Part shown: one piece after another, positions 30,786-38,726 of the stretch
Numbering within the stretch: the stretch's first letter is position 1
Layout of the letters: every line of letters starts with the position of its first letter
DNA from: Nemertoderma westbladi
Taxonomy: Eukaryota; Xenacoelomorpha; Nemertodermatida; Nemertodermatidae
Reading direction: 5' to 3'
Length of the DNA stretch: 38,726 bases
NCBI GenBank assembly: GCA_032718475.1
Contig: JAUCBJ010007464.1
Location: 1-38,726 of the forward strand
Notes under the pieces: model-generated
The model's database searches: none
What the model saw: only the letters and a program-made list of their open reading frames with translations
Told to the model about the DNA's origin: nothing
Translations under genes and position numbers: made by a program

Positions 30786-31041
30786 AAAGTCAATAGTTGG
30801 TTGTTTTATTTTTAAATATCTCTCCTTTGGCTGTCCAGATTCGTTTAGGCCTACTCCATCCATATTATTTGATTATTGTGTCCGACAACCGGAACCTTAC
30901 CCTTCCCAAACCCACACATATATTATACGAGTACCACGGGTTTCCCACCCAAGCCTAATGTTTGTACTGTAGGGGTAATTACTGTAGCGTTTGTACTGTA
31001 GGTGTAGGTAAGATCACGGACTGACTAGTTACAGGGCACAC

Positions 31042-31058
31042 GGGGGGGGGGGGGGGGG
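31042..31058. repeat. poly-G tract
   Basis: Seventeen consecutive G upstream of the BEL/Pao element. Confidence 0.95.
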
Positions 31059-31199
31059 TTGGGCTGCAGTGATTTCCAGGAATGTTAGTATTAGGTTACT
31101 ACGTACGCCTTCCACCAAGTCAACTCTCAAGGTATCAATACAGACATGGGACTAGGTAGATTACAAACGAGGTATACAAGAGCACGTGATTGGGGATAG

Positions 31200-31848
31200 G
31201 TTGGCCGCCAGGCCACACCTGTAGCAAGACAGAGGTAGCAGGGAGATGGGATATTAGCTTTACCAGAGATAGGAATGTACAATTAGGCGGTCAATATGTA
31301 CTACATTATGTAGTACGTATTTATTGTTATATTGGGGGGGGTTTCAGTAGGTTTTAGTTTTAGGTAGTAGGATTATGTACTTAATTAGGGTTTTGCTACG
31401 TACGGGTGCCAGGCTGGGGTCTTAAACCCCAGTCTGGCTCATTACTAGGGAATATTCATCCGCGCTACCGGGGTACATTAGACACAGATTAGCAATATTG
31501 GTTCAGTTGGTTTGGTGACAAGAGTGGAAGGTGATATCGTTGTTTTATGGCACAGTTCTTTAGTAGTACAGATTCCTTATTCATTTTACGTATTCACTTA
31601 TATTATTTTATCTTTTGTAAATGCATCTGATTTATTGTTTGTTATCTGTTTATATTCTGTCTATATTCTGTATTACTATGGTGCTGTGTAGGGATCGGCC
31701 TGCACAGACACCACACTGGAGCGTTTAGTTATCAGTTTCCTTTCCACCGGACGGGCGGGTTACCTGATTTGGGCGGTTCAGTGGGGAACTCATCATTACG
31801 TGATATTTACGCCACTACACCAACCCAAAAATAAAACAACGTCACGAG
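31200..31848 (+). repeat. probable 5' LTR of the BEL/Pao element, left edge unresolved
   Basis: The sequence before the candidate primer site has LTR-like features: an AATAAA at 31831-31836 shortly before the probable end, and a CA dinucleotide at 31843-31844. A 13-bp hairpin with one mismatch has arms GCCAGGCTGGGGT (31408-31420) and ACCCCAGTCTGGC (31426-31438). The 5' start could not be fixed because the partner LTR is not in the window. Confidence 0.45.
31408..31438. promoter_or_regulatory. hairpin in the LTR or leader of the BEL/Pao element
   Basis: Two 13-base arms pair with one mismatch around a 5-base CTTAA loop. It is the strongest local hairpin upstream of gag. Its role is unknown. 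Confidence 0.6.
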
Positions 31849-31860
31849 TGGGGGCTGTCT
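31849..31860 (+). promoter_or_regulatory. candidate primer-binding site resembling tRNA-Pro
   Basis: TGGGGGCTGTCT starts like the known tRNA-Pro primer site (TGGGGGCTCGTCC) for eight bases and then lacks one C. It lies four bases after the likely LTR-terminal CA and 160 bases before gag. Pairing beyond the first eight to eleven bases is weak, so the tRNA assignment is tentative. Confidence 0.45.
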
Positions 31861-32020
31861 CAGAAAACGACAGCCTCGATAACGACACGACAAAGACCCG
31901 CGACGCGGCTTCCCGCGAACCGGTAGAGTGGCCTTAAAAAACTGTAAGATAGGCCAAAAAAGTATTCCATTATTCCGTAACTCAGACCTGTCGGTCCCTC
32001 CATAGGCTACCGTACCTAGG

Positions 32021-35000
32021 ATGTCAGACAGTCTACTTTCTGGCAGTCAGCCAGCGACGGCACCTGGCCAGGTTGAACCCGGGGTTCGACCCGCCACTGG
32101 CGGGGCAGCAATGGCTGCCCCAGCTACAGCCTCGAGTCCCTTCTTGGACTTGAGCAACCCGGTATCGGGGCGCGGCAGCCCCGTGGGCCCGAGCTCCCGG
32201 GAATCCCCGCCTATCCCGTCGACGGAAGAATCCGTCGGGCGGCCGGCCGGGACCACGACACCCGATGAAACACGGACGTGGATAGACGAGTTAATCACGG
32301 CAACGACGCAGTCACTCCCGACTGAGTTACCACAACGAGGAGAACCGCCATCACCTCCCGCCGGTCCGGCACGGTTCCCAGAGGAACACCAACGCCGGGA
32401 GAGATCGAGATCACCTCCCTCCAGACCGGAGCCGGCGATAGATGACGACAAGGGAAGCGGGGTGGACCCAGACCGGGAACCCTCGCAATTAATCCCAGCA
32501 CTACCCAAACATCCAGCCCGAGGACGCTCGCGAGAAAGAGGCGATCGGACGAACCCGATGGGACGGCCCAACGGGACAACGAACCGGAGGAAGCTCCGTT
32601 CTTCCTCGGACCCCAACCGGCCCCCAGCGCAGCTTGACACAGGGGTGATCGAGCGAGCGGGGCGACAGTTTCGATTACAGCGAAGACGATTGGAGACCTG
32701 GGCGACTGCCGGACGACCGGATATCGACCTGGCGGCAGCCCTAGAAGTAGTCAACGATTACCTCAGGATTCTTGGAGAGCAAGGCGCCGAGGAGGAAGCC
32801 AAACACTGGGAGACGGACATCGGGGGAATATTGGACGATGCGTTTGATAAATGTTTATTCAATCAACAGGTAAGGGTGGGAAACATTTTTATAGGGATAC
32901 CCAGCCAGCCACAAAACGGCTGGACTGGCATAACCCTAGCCGGTGACGGCATAGACCAGGATGAGATACAACCTGGGGACAGTGCGAGTCAGCCGCGTGG
33001 TTCAAATTCGAACGCGTCTGACTCCATTCAAAACCGAGTGGAGTATGAAGAGGCTCTCTTTGAGATGGAAAGGCTCGACCGAGAGGAAACTCTTGAGCGA
33101 GAATTAATGAACCAAAAACTTGAATGTGAGAGGGTTGCGAGTGAGACGGCCCAGAGAGCGAGTGAGACGGCCCAGAGAGTGATTGAGGCGGCCCAACGAG
33201 CGAATAGGGAGGCCGATGAGGCGGCCCAACGAGCGAATAGGGAGGCCGATGAGGCGGCCCGACGAGCGGACCGCGAGGAGATAGCGAGAGAGAAATTGCG
33301 GGCTGATAATAAAGTGAGAGATGAGGCGCGTTTATTAGCGATACGTAAGTTAGCGATGGCGCAAGCGCGCGGGGTGAAGGGGGGCTCCACTGCGGGTATC
33401 GGTGTGGGGTCCAGAGTGAGCAATAACAGTGTACGCTCAGCGAGAGCGAGTCCGGGCCGACGAACTAGCGAACTGAGCAGACCCGCCTCGGTAATAGGGC
33501 TCCATAAGGGCCCAGCTCATCCGGCTAGAAAACAGCCGGTTGGGCCGGGTGAAGCCCGTGTGACAGGGAGTGGTGAATTTGGGGGTGTACCGGTAGGAGT
33601 AGCTGCAGCAACTATAGCACCCACAGTAAGTACCCCACCGATAGTTGTAGTACCTACGGTAGTAACTACACACACCACTACACCTACTATAAGCACTACA
33701 CCTAATATAATTCCCACAGTTATAAGAGGAACGAGTTTTTACGGCGGCCCGGGTATTTTTACGGGTCCGCCTCCGCCTGGTGCTACCAGGAAGGGCGGCC
33801 CGGGTATTTTTACGGGTCCGCCTCCGCCTGGCGCAGCCAGGATCACAGCGATACAGGAGCTGCCTCCGGCTGCCATGAAACCTCCCCAGGTAGCGCCGGC
33901 CGTAGTGGTCGTCGATACCGACGAGGTAAACGAACCGAGAGGAACAGCAATGTATTACCCCACCCAGAATCGGGGTGGGCTCCCAGCAGAGGAGGCGACA
34001 CAGGGGGAGCGAGAAGGACAGCTCCAGGTTGGACAGGGGGAGCCCGCAGTAGGGTTCCGAGTAACACAGGGGGAGGTAGACACCGCCTCCACACACACAC
34101 AGAGCCACGCCTCGAGGGAGGCGGACCACCAGGGTTTAAGAGTGCTAACCTCCCTCAAACTTCTGCAAGATAATACTGGTAAGTTAATTATCGCAGAACA
34201 AGGGGAACAGGGAAGTTCCCCTACGGCGAACTCGAGGGGACTCCGAGTAGGGGCCCCAGAATTCGCGCCGGCGGTAGACAATACCGCCAGCCGGGGGAGA
34301 GTGAACAGACAGAGCGGGACCGTCGGCTTTGCACCGCGGACGGCCCCGACAATCAGTGAGACTGCAGCCCGAGCAGGGGACCTGCAGACGGACAGAGGGG
34401 ATGGACGGGAGTCGGCCTCCGAGAGGCCCGACGCAACCGCCCACAGGGGTAGGCCAGAGTCGAGGTATCTGGCGGAGCTCTGCAGAAAAGGGGGCTCACC
34501 GAGCCCCCCCCCCCCACGAACAACAATGCGTTCATTTGGAAATTCTGAATGGCCCCAACAGAATTCCATATATGAAAGTACAACTCACCCAGACCCTCCC
34601 CCTTCAGGGAGGCGAATGGGCGAGTCCCCAGCTAGAGAACAATACCCGGATTACCCACGGCCGGGAAGTCGGTTGGGTGAGCCGGGGTTTGAGCTACCTC
34701 CGCTTGCGTACCCTAACCCTACCAACGGTGTCGGACGGTATATAGACCCCTTCGGACCGTCGGAGGAGCCCACGTCAACACGGGCGGACTCATCACCGCG
34801 CGTGTACAATGACACAAACTCAACCCACGATAACGAGGCGGTTTCGACAGCGAAAATGCTCCACATTATACGTGAGCAGAATGAGCTGCCAAAATCCTTA
34901 GCCTTTAAATTCGATGGGAAACACCCCGAGGAATACATACAATTTCGGGCTCTGTTTTCCAACGAAATTCTAACAAAGGAAATGTCAGACACCCGCCGAC

Positions 35001-35917
35001 TAACCTATTTGGCGACTTATCTAGCGGGTGACCCGAGGAAACTCGTTAATCGTTTCCAGGGCCAGTTGAATGGGTTCAGGAAGGCCTGGAAGGCGATAGA
35101 GGATCGGTATGGCGATCCGGAACAGATCATTGATGACGCCATATTTCACCTCACTGATGGGGTGAGGGTTGAAACACCAGACGAGATGACCGAATACAGC
35201 GATCGAATAAATCAGCTGATTAATTCCATCGAGACGATGGGCGAGACCTACCATCTCAAGGCGGGCGGGCTGCTGAATCAAGTGGTTGATGTACTACCAC
35301 TACATCTGCGTCGCAGCTGGGCGCAGCAAGTGACAAAGATTACAGCTACGCAACATCGCCGAGCAACGCTAGGAGAATTTGCTGACTTCATGGAGTACAA
35401 GGCAGCGAGCGCTAATCAGCGCTGTTTAAAATACCCCAAGGATAAAGGGCGAAGTCGACAGGAACAAGGAGACCGTGGGAAAAGGGAATACCCCACGGGC
35501 CGTTTCAAATCCAATTGGAAGTCGAGCAATACCCAAAAATTCGCCTGTAACAACGTTGGGGACAACAACTACAGGGGTAGACTGTCGGAACCGGCGCATA
35601 ATCGAGCGACGGGCCGATCGCCTTCGCGGGAGAGCAGTCGGGGCGGGTCGACCCCACCAACTAACAATCGACAGGTCTGCTTCGAGGAATCTAAAAGCGG
35701 AAGCGCCCCACCCACAGCGAGCAGGGGAAGTGGGCAATGGGTAAAAGATGTCTTCCATATAGACATCGGGGAGTTCCCTTTCAATGAAGAAAGGTATTGC
35801 CAGTTCCATAGGGGAACGTCTCACAGAACGATTGAGTGCAGAAACTGGCAGAAGATGGACGCCGACACACACAAGGCGTATGCTAGGAAGCATCACCTGT
35901 GTTGGACTTGTGCCTGA
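32021..35917 (+). CDS. gag: Gag protein of BEL/Pao retrotransposon, unusually long
   Basis: A frame of 1,298 residues ending in TGA. Residues 1-215 are rich in Pro, Ser, Gly and Arg and appear disordered. Residues 337-450 form a charged coiled coil with tandem 11-residue repeats (AAQRANREADE twice). Residues 455-955 are low-complexity, with a 17-residue tandem repeat containing GPGIFTGPPPPGA (51-bp DNA period, 33743 and 33794). A capsid-like domain spans about 955-1150, starting SLAFKFDGKHPEEYIQF, of the DUF1759-like type found in BEL/Pao Gag. It ends with a CX2HX4HX4C knuckle (Cys1260 onward) and the first half of a CCHC knuckle (CWTC, 1294-1297). Gag binds the element RNA and builds the particle. 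BEL/Pao Gag is usually much shorter. The stop lies in the second knuckle and the frame continues directly into Pol. Confidence 0.9.
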   Translation: MSDSLLSGSQPATAPGQVEPGVRPATGGAAMAAPATASSPFLDLSNPVSGRGSPVGPSSRESPPIPSTEESVGRPAGTTTPDETRTWIDELITATTQSLPTELPQRGEPPSPPAGPARFPEEHQRRERSRSPPSRPEPAIDDDKGSGVDPDREPSQLIPALPKHPARGRSRERGDRTNPMGRPNGTTNRRKLRSSSDPNRPPAQLDTGVIERAGRQFRLQRRRLETWATAGRPDIDLAAALEVVNDYLRILGEQGAEEEAKHWETDIGGILDDAFDKCLFNQQVRVGNIFIGIPSQPQNGWTGITLAGDGIDQDEIQPGDSASQPRGSNSNASDSIQNRVEYEEALFEMERLDREETLERELMNQKLECERVASETAQRASETAQRVIEAAQRANREADEAAQRANREADEAARRADREEIAREKLRADNKVRDEARLLAIRKLAMAQARGVKGGSTAGIGVGSRVSNNSVRSARASPGRRTSELSRPASVIGLHKGPAHPARKQPVGPGEARVTGSGEFGGVPVGVAAATIAPTVSTPPIVVVPTVVTTHTTTPTISTTPNIIPTVIRGTSFYGGPGIFTGPPPPGATRKGGPGIFTGPPPPGAARITAIQELPPAAMKPPQVAPAVVVVDTDEVNEPRGTAMYYPTQNRGGLPAEEATQGEREGQLQVGQGEPAVGFRVTQGEVDTASTHTQSHASREADHQGLRVLTSLKLLQDNTGKLIIAEQGEQGSSPTANSRGLRVGAPEFAPAVDNTASRGRVNRQSGTVGFAPRTAPTISETAARAGDLQTDRGDGRESASERPDATAHRGRPESRYLAELCRKGGSPSPPPPRTTMRSFGNSEWPQQNSIYESTTHPDPPPSGRRMGESPAREQYPDYPRPGSRLGEPGFELPPLAYPNPTNGVGRYIDPFGPSEEPTSTRADSSPRVYNDTNSTHDNEAVSTAKMLHIIREQNELPKSLAFKFDGKHPEEYIQFRALFSNEILTKEMSDTRRLTYLATYLAGDPRKLVNRFQGQLNGFRKAWKAIEDRYGDPEQIIDDAIFHLTDGVRVETPDEMTEYSDRINQLINSIETMGETYHLKAGGLLNQVVDVLPLHLRRSWAQQVTKITATQHRRATLGEFADFMEYKAASANQRCLKYPKDKGRSRQEQGDRGKREYPTGRFKSNWKSSNTQKFACNNVGDNNYRGRLSEPAHNRATGRSPSRESSRGGSTPPTNNRQVCFEESKSGSAPPTASRGSGQWVKDVFHIDIGEFPFNEERYCQFHRGTSHRTIECRNWQKMDADTHKAYARKHHLCWTCA

Positions 35918-38726
35918 ACAGGGCACTCTGGGCGGGCATGCCCATACGATAGTAAGAACACAGAGGGGGACGGTAAGTCCACCGAGCAGCAGGCGCATAA
36001 ACATGCGGATAGTAGGACAGCGGGGGAGAGGGTGGCCGATAAGCAGGTGGCCTTCCCTGTCTTCCCCATGAGACGGAGGTTGCGGAAACCACCGAAGATT
36101 AAACCCTATGTGTACCTGAGGATTGTTGCATTAGCGGTATGTGATAACCGCGGCCAGCAGGTAACCACTTTGGGGCTCTTAGACGGAGGTTCAGCGATAA
36201 CGATGATGGACAGAGTGGTTGCAGACCGCCTTCAAGTTAAACGAAGGAAGGCATTTATGCAACTTTGTACCATCGCCAACCCGGACAGAGACGTAGAGTA
36301 CGACTTGATTCTATGTCGATTCAAATCTATTGTGACATATTCCCAATATAAGTCGGACCTTGTTGAAGCTCGGGTTCTACCCGAGCTCAACGTACCGGCA
36401 GACCGGCCCTCGGCCGATGAAATTCAACAATACACACACGCCCGAGGACTGAACTTTAACATACCCAATGACCTGGATGTACCCTATGTATCAGTACTCA
36501 TTGGTATAGATTGCCCAGGTTCTCACCGGCTACTGCAGCCTTCCATCGAAGGACCAGACCCCGAAAGGGACCCCCAGGTCATGCTAACCCCATATGGTTG
36601 GTGTATGACGGGACCTGTAAAGGACATTGATGAGCAGCCCGACAGACACAGTGCAGGGCTGGCTAGACCAGTCTTCACCGTGGCCGGGAAAGGGCACCCC
36701 ACCGAGTCTTCGGAACTCACATTGGAGGAGGTCCGAGAACGAGAGGAAGAAACCAGGCGCGACCTAGAAAGGCTCTATGACATAGATACCGAGGGCTTAT
36801 ATAACCCAGCCGTGGGCGCCTCACAGGCGGACAAGATATCGACCGATGTATTGAACAGGGAGATGATCTTGAGCGGCGGGCATTACTCAGCTCCAATGCT
36901 CTGGAAAGATCGAGCAGTACCCTTGGTTAACAATAGAACCATGGCGGAGATGAGACTCAACCGACTCAAACGGTCATTGACTAAACACCCTGACAAACAC
37001 GAATTTGTTGAGAAACAGATTCAGAAGTATATAGACAAAGGGTGGGCCCGTAAACTCACGGCGGGGGCACCCGAGTCTCCTCGAACTTACTATCTGCCCC
37101 TACACGTTACCAAAGGGGCATCCAAGCTGCGACTGGTCAATGACGCAGCGGCGAAATACTTGGGTAAATCGCTTAATGACTACTTATTAGAGGGACCCAA
37201 TGTTTTCAATAGCGGGGTTGACATCCTGCTAAGGTTCCGCATGGGCCTCTACGCCTTCACATGTGACGTAGAGGCCATGTTTCACCAGGTCTTCGTTTAT
37301 GAAGACGACGCGGACAGCCAGCGTTTCCTGTGGTATAGTGGGGATCAGCCGGGCACAGCGCCGGAGGTGTACCAGATGTTGGTACATATCTTTGGGGCTA
37401 AGTGTTCTCCGTGTGTGGCCACCACAGCACTACGACGCACTACCGCGAGTGAGTCGGTGGCTCCGCCAGTGAGAGACTTTATAACAAACGATTTTTATGT
37501 TGACGATGGGATGAAGTCGGGTAACTCCGAAGCCGACCTCATCCAGCTGGCCATCACGGCCCGCGACTGCCTTTCCACGGGCGGTTTCAACCTTACCAAG
37601 TTCCGCTCCAACTCGCCCAAGTTCATGTATGCGATGGACAAGGAAGAGGGAAAGGTATCAGACCCGAGCGCCGACGATGACAATGGCGACCTCCTGGGGG
37701 GAGATATGGGGCAGCCGGCCTCATACATCCCACCAGACTGTGCCAACCCGGAGACCACCTCGGCACTGGTAACATCAGACCCGAGTAAGCCAGACTCTCG
37801 GGTACTGGGCATCTCCTGGGAGAAAGCCTCAGACGTACTAGAATACAAGTTTAAGGCTCCTCTTCAGGTGATACATACGAGGAGGGCCTACTTGTCTTTC
37901 ATTTCACGGATATATGACCCACTGGGCCTCGTGGCACCAAACATACTTGTAGGAAAACAGATCCTGAGGGAGGTGACTTTAGACAATGGAGCGTGGGATG
38001 CTCCGGTGTCTGCCAGGATGGCCGACAGGTGGAACGCCTGGTTAATGAGCCTGGAACAAATATCCCGTCTCATTATCCCACGGCCTTACTTTCCAAACGG
38101 GGACATGGCAGCTGTAGAGCTACATGTGTTCGCGGACGCCTCCAGCGTGGGGTATGGGGCAGTTGCCTACTTGCATCAGCAGTCAGCCAAATACCGCCCA
38201 CGTCTGGTCTATAGCAAAGCAAGGGTAGCACCCAAAGCACAGGCCACCATACCGCGCCTAGAACTAATGGCGTCGGTACTGGCCGTGCAGATGGCCCAGG
38301 TCATTATAAGGGCCCTGGGGTGCATCGTACTAGTGAGATATTGGATTGATGCCACCACGGTGGTGTTATACATCAGCCACCCGAGTAGGCGATTCAAAGT
38401 ATTCGTCGCCAACCGGGTGGACTATATCCGCACCCTAACAGAGGTTAGTGACTGGGGTTACTGTCCCACTGACCAGAACCCAGCTGACCTTGTATCGAGG
38501 GGGAGCCTAGAGGTCCCCTTCGAACATAAAGAAGACCTGTGGCAGCACGGGCCGGCTTTCCTACCCAACAGGAAGGACTGGCCTTTGTTCCCAGAGGCCA
38601 ACGCATCGGAGCTTCTGAAAGCGGATCCGGAGGTCCGGGTGTGCTCCATGGTGACCACACCGGCGGTTAGAGACCCCCGGATCGATAGGATCATAGACAA
38701 GTCCTCAACGTGGAGGAGGACGATCA
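35918..38726 (+). CDS. pol: Pol of BEL/Pao retrotransposon: protease, reverse transcriptase, RNase H (partial)
   Basis: Same frame as Gag, open from the TGA to the window end (936 codons). It first completes the knuckle (TGHSGRAC). The aspartic protease motif LLDGGSA has its Asp codon at 36182. Reverse transcriptase includes LRLVNDAAAKYLGKSLNDYL, the first catalytic Asp in CDVEAMFHQV (37265), IFGAKCSPCVATTAL and YVDD (37496-37507). RNase H shows Asp in FADASSVGYGAVAYL (38135), Glu in PRLELMASVLA (38261) and Asp in YWIDATTV (38348), then FVANRVDYIRTL and NPADLVSRG, typical of BEL/Pao. All catalytic residues I looked for are present. The integrase should follow beyond the window. Expression needs passage of the TGA or a copy without it. 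Confidence 0.92.

Larger units (their letters stand above)
30622..31199. other. gene-free stretch upstream of the BEL/Pao element
   Basis: No gene is supported. It contains a 12-G tract (30729-30740), copy f of the dispersed motif, a TAGGCCTA at 30846 and a 17-G tract at 31042-31058. Confidence 0.5.
31200..38726 (+). mobile_element. BEL/Pao-type LTR retrotransposon, 5' part (cut by window end)
   Basis: Order seen: probable 5' LTR, possible primer-binding site at 31849, leader, Gag (32021), protease, reverse transcriptase and RNase H, with the end of the window falling before the integrase core. The arrangement and the motifs in Gag (FDG...F capsid-like domain, CHHC and CCHC knuckles) and Pol (DGGS, YVDD, PRLELMA, ANRV, NPADLVSRG) are those of BEL/Pao elements. 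GC content is clearly higher than in the flanks. The frame is open over about 2,235 codons with one TGA, which suggests a young insertion. The left boundary is approximate because the 3' LTR is outside the window. Confidence 0.9.

Noticed and set aside
35915-35917. Selenocysteine decoding of the in-frame TGA
   Set aside because: The position is a linker residue in a zinc knuckle, not a redox site, and there is no evidence for a SECIS element. A nonsense change at a CpG is simpler.

Overview
The window looks like repeat-rich nuclear DNA of an invertebrate animal, probably marine. I infer this from an intronless animal-type SLC22 transporter, a BEL/Pao-type retrotransposon, two unrelated non-LTR (LINE) families, long AT-rich intergenic DNA and a dense load of small inverted-repeat transposons. 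I cannot name the species. The only intact host-type gene is the SLC22 transporter at 28455-29957.

Layout. 1-2318: AT-rich DNA with an antisense LINE fragment (copy A, about 930-1605). 2319-4927: AT-rich DNA with two small inverted-repeat elements. 6734-11100: three non-autonomous elements (called E1, E2, E3 here), each with long terminal inverted arms, GGG-type ends and a perfect 9-bp target duplication. 11700-15240: a three-level nest. An outer hAT-like element (H2) holds a foldback element with 12-bp minisatellite arms and a 9-bp duplication (E4), and E4 holds a second hAT-like element with a perfect 8-bp duplication (H1). 15664-17651: an element with arms of AGTCCAATATTGGACT-type palindromes (E5), which holds LINE copy B. 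19560-21610: the longest LINE copy (C), with reverse-transcriptase motifs but several frame breaks, followed by an unassigned 0.9-kb open stretch. 22540-25290 (minus): a second LINE family whose reverse transcriptase is split by about 30 copies of a 56-bp tandem repeat. 26630-27627: an element with TA flanks. 28455-29957: the SLC22 gene, followed by a hAT-like MITE at 30081-30621. From about 31.2 kb to the window edge: the 5' part of a BEL/Pao element with leader, possible tRNA-Pro primer site, a very long Gag and an open Pol (protease, reverse transcriptase, RNase H). One in-frame TGA lies inside a Gag zinc knuckle.

Most unusual signals. (1) The two arms of E3 are nearly identical but differ at two places by TA versus TAGGCCTA or TAGGGCCTA. 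TAGGCCTA occurs about 18 times in the window against fewer than one expected, so the octamer appears to be gained or lost as a unit at TA sites. (2) E1-E4 share one plan: 9-bp target duplication, G(G/A)G ends and arms rich in a short repeated motif. The motif differs between elements, which suggests several non-autonomous families using one unseen Mutator-like transposase. (3) A hairpin-like motif, GGTTA-N15-18-TAACC followed by AAAACAATAAAC(G), occurs six times on the same strand outside any single transposon family.

All comparisons were made by eye. Element boundaries with perfect target duplications are firm; superfamily names are inferred from duplication length and terminal bases.
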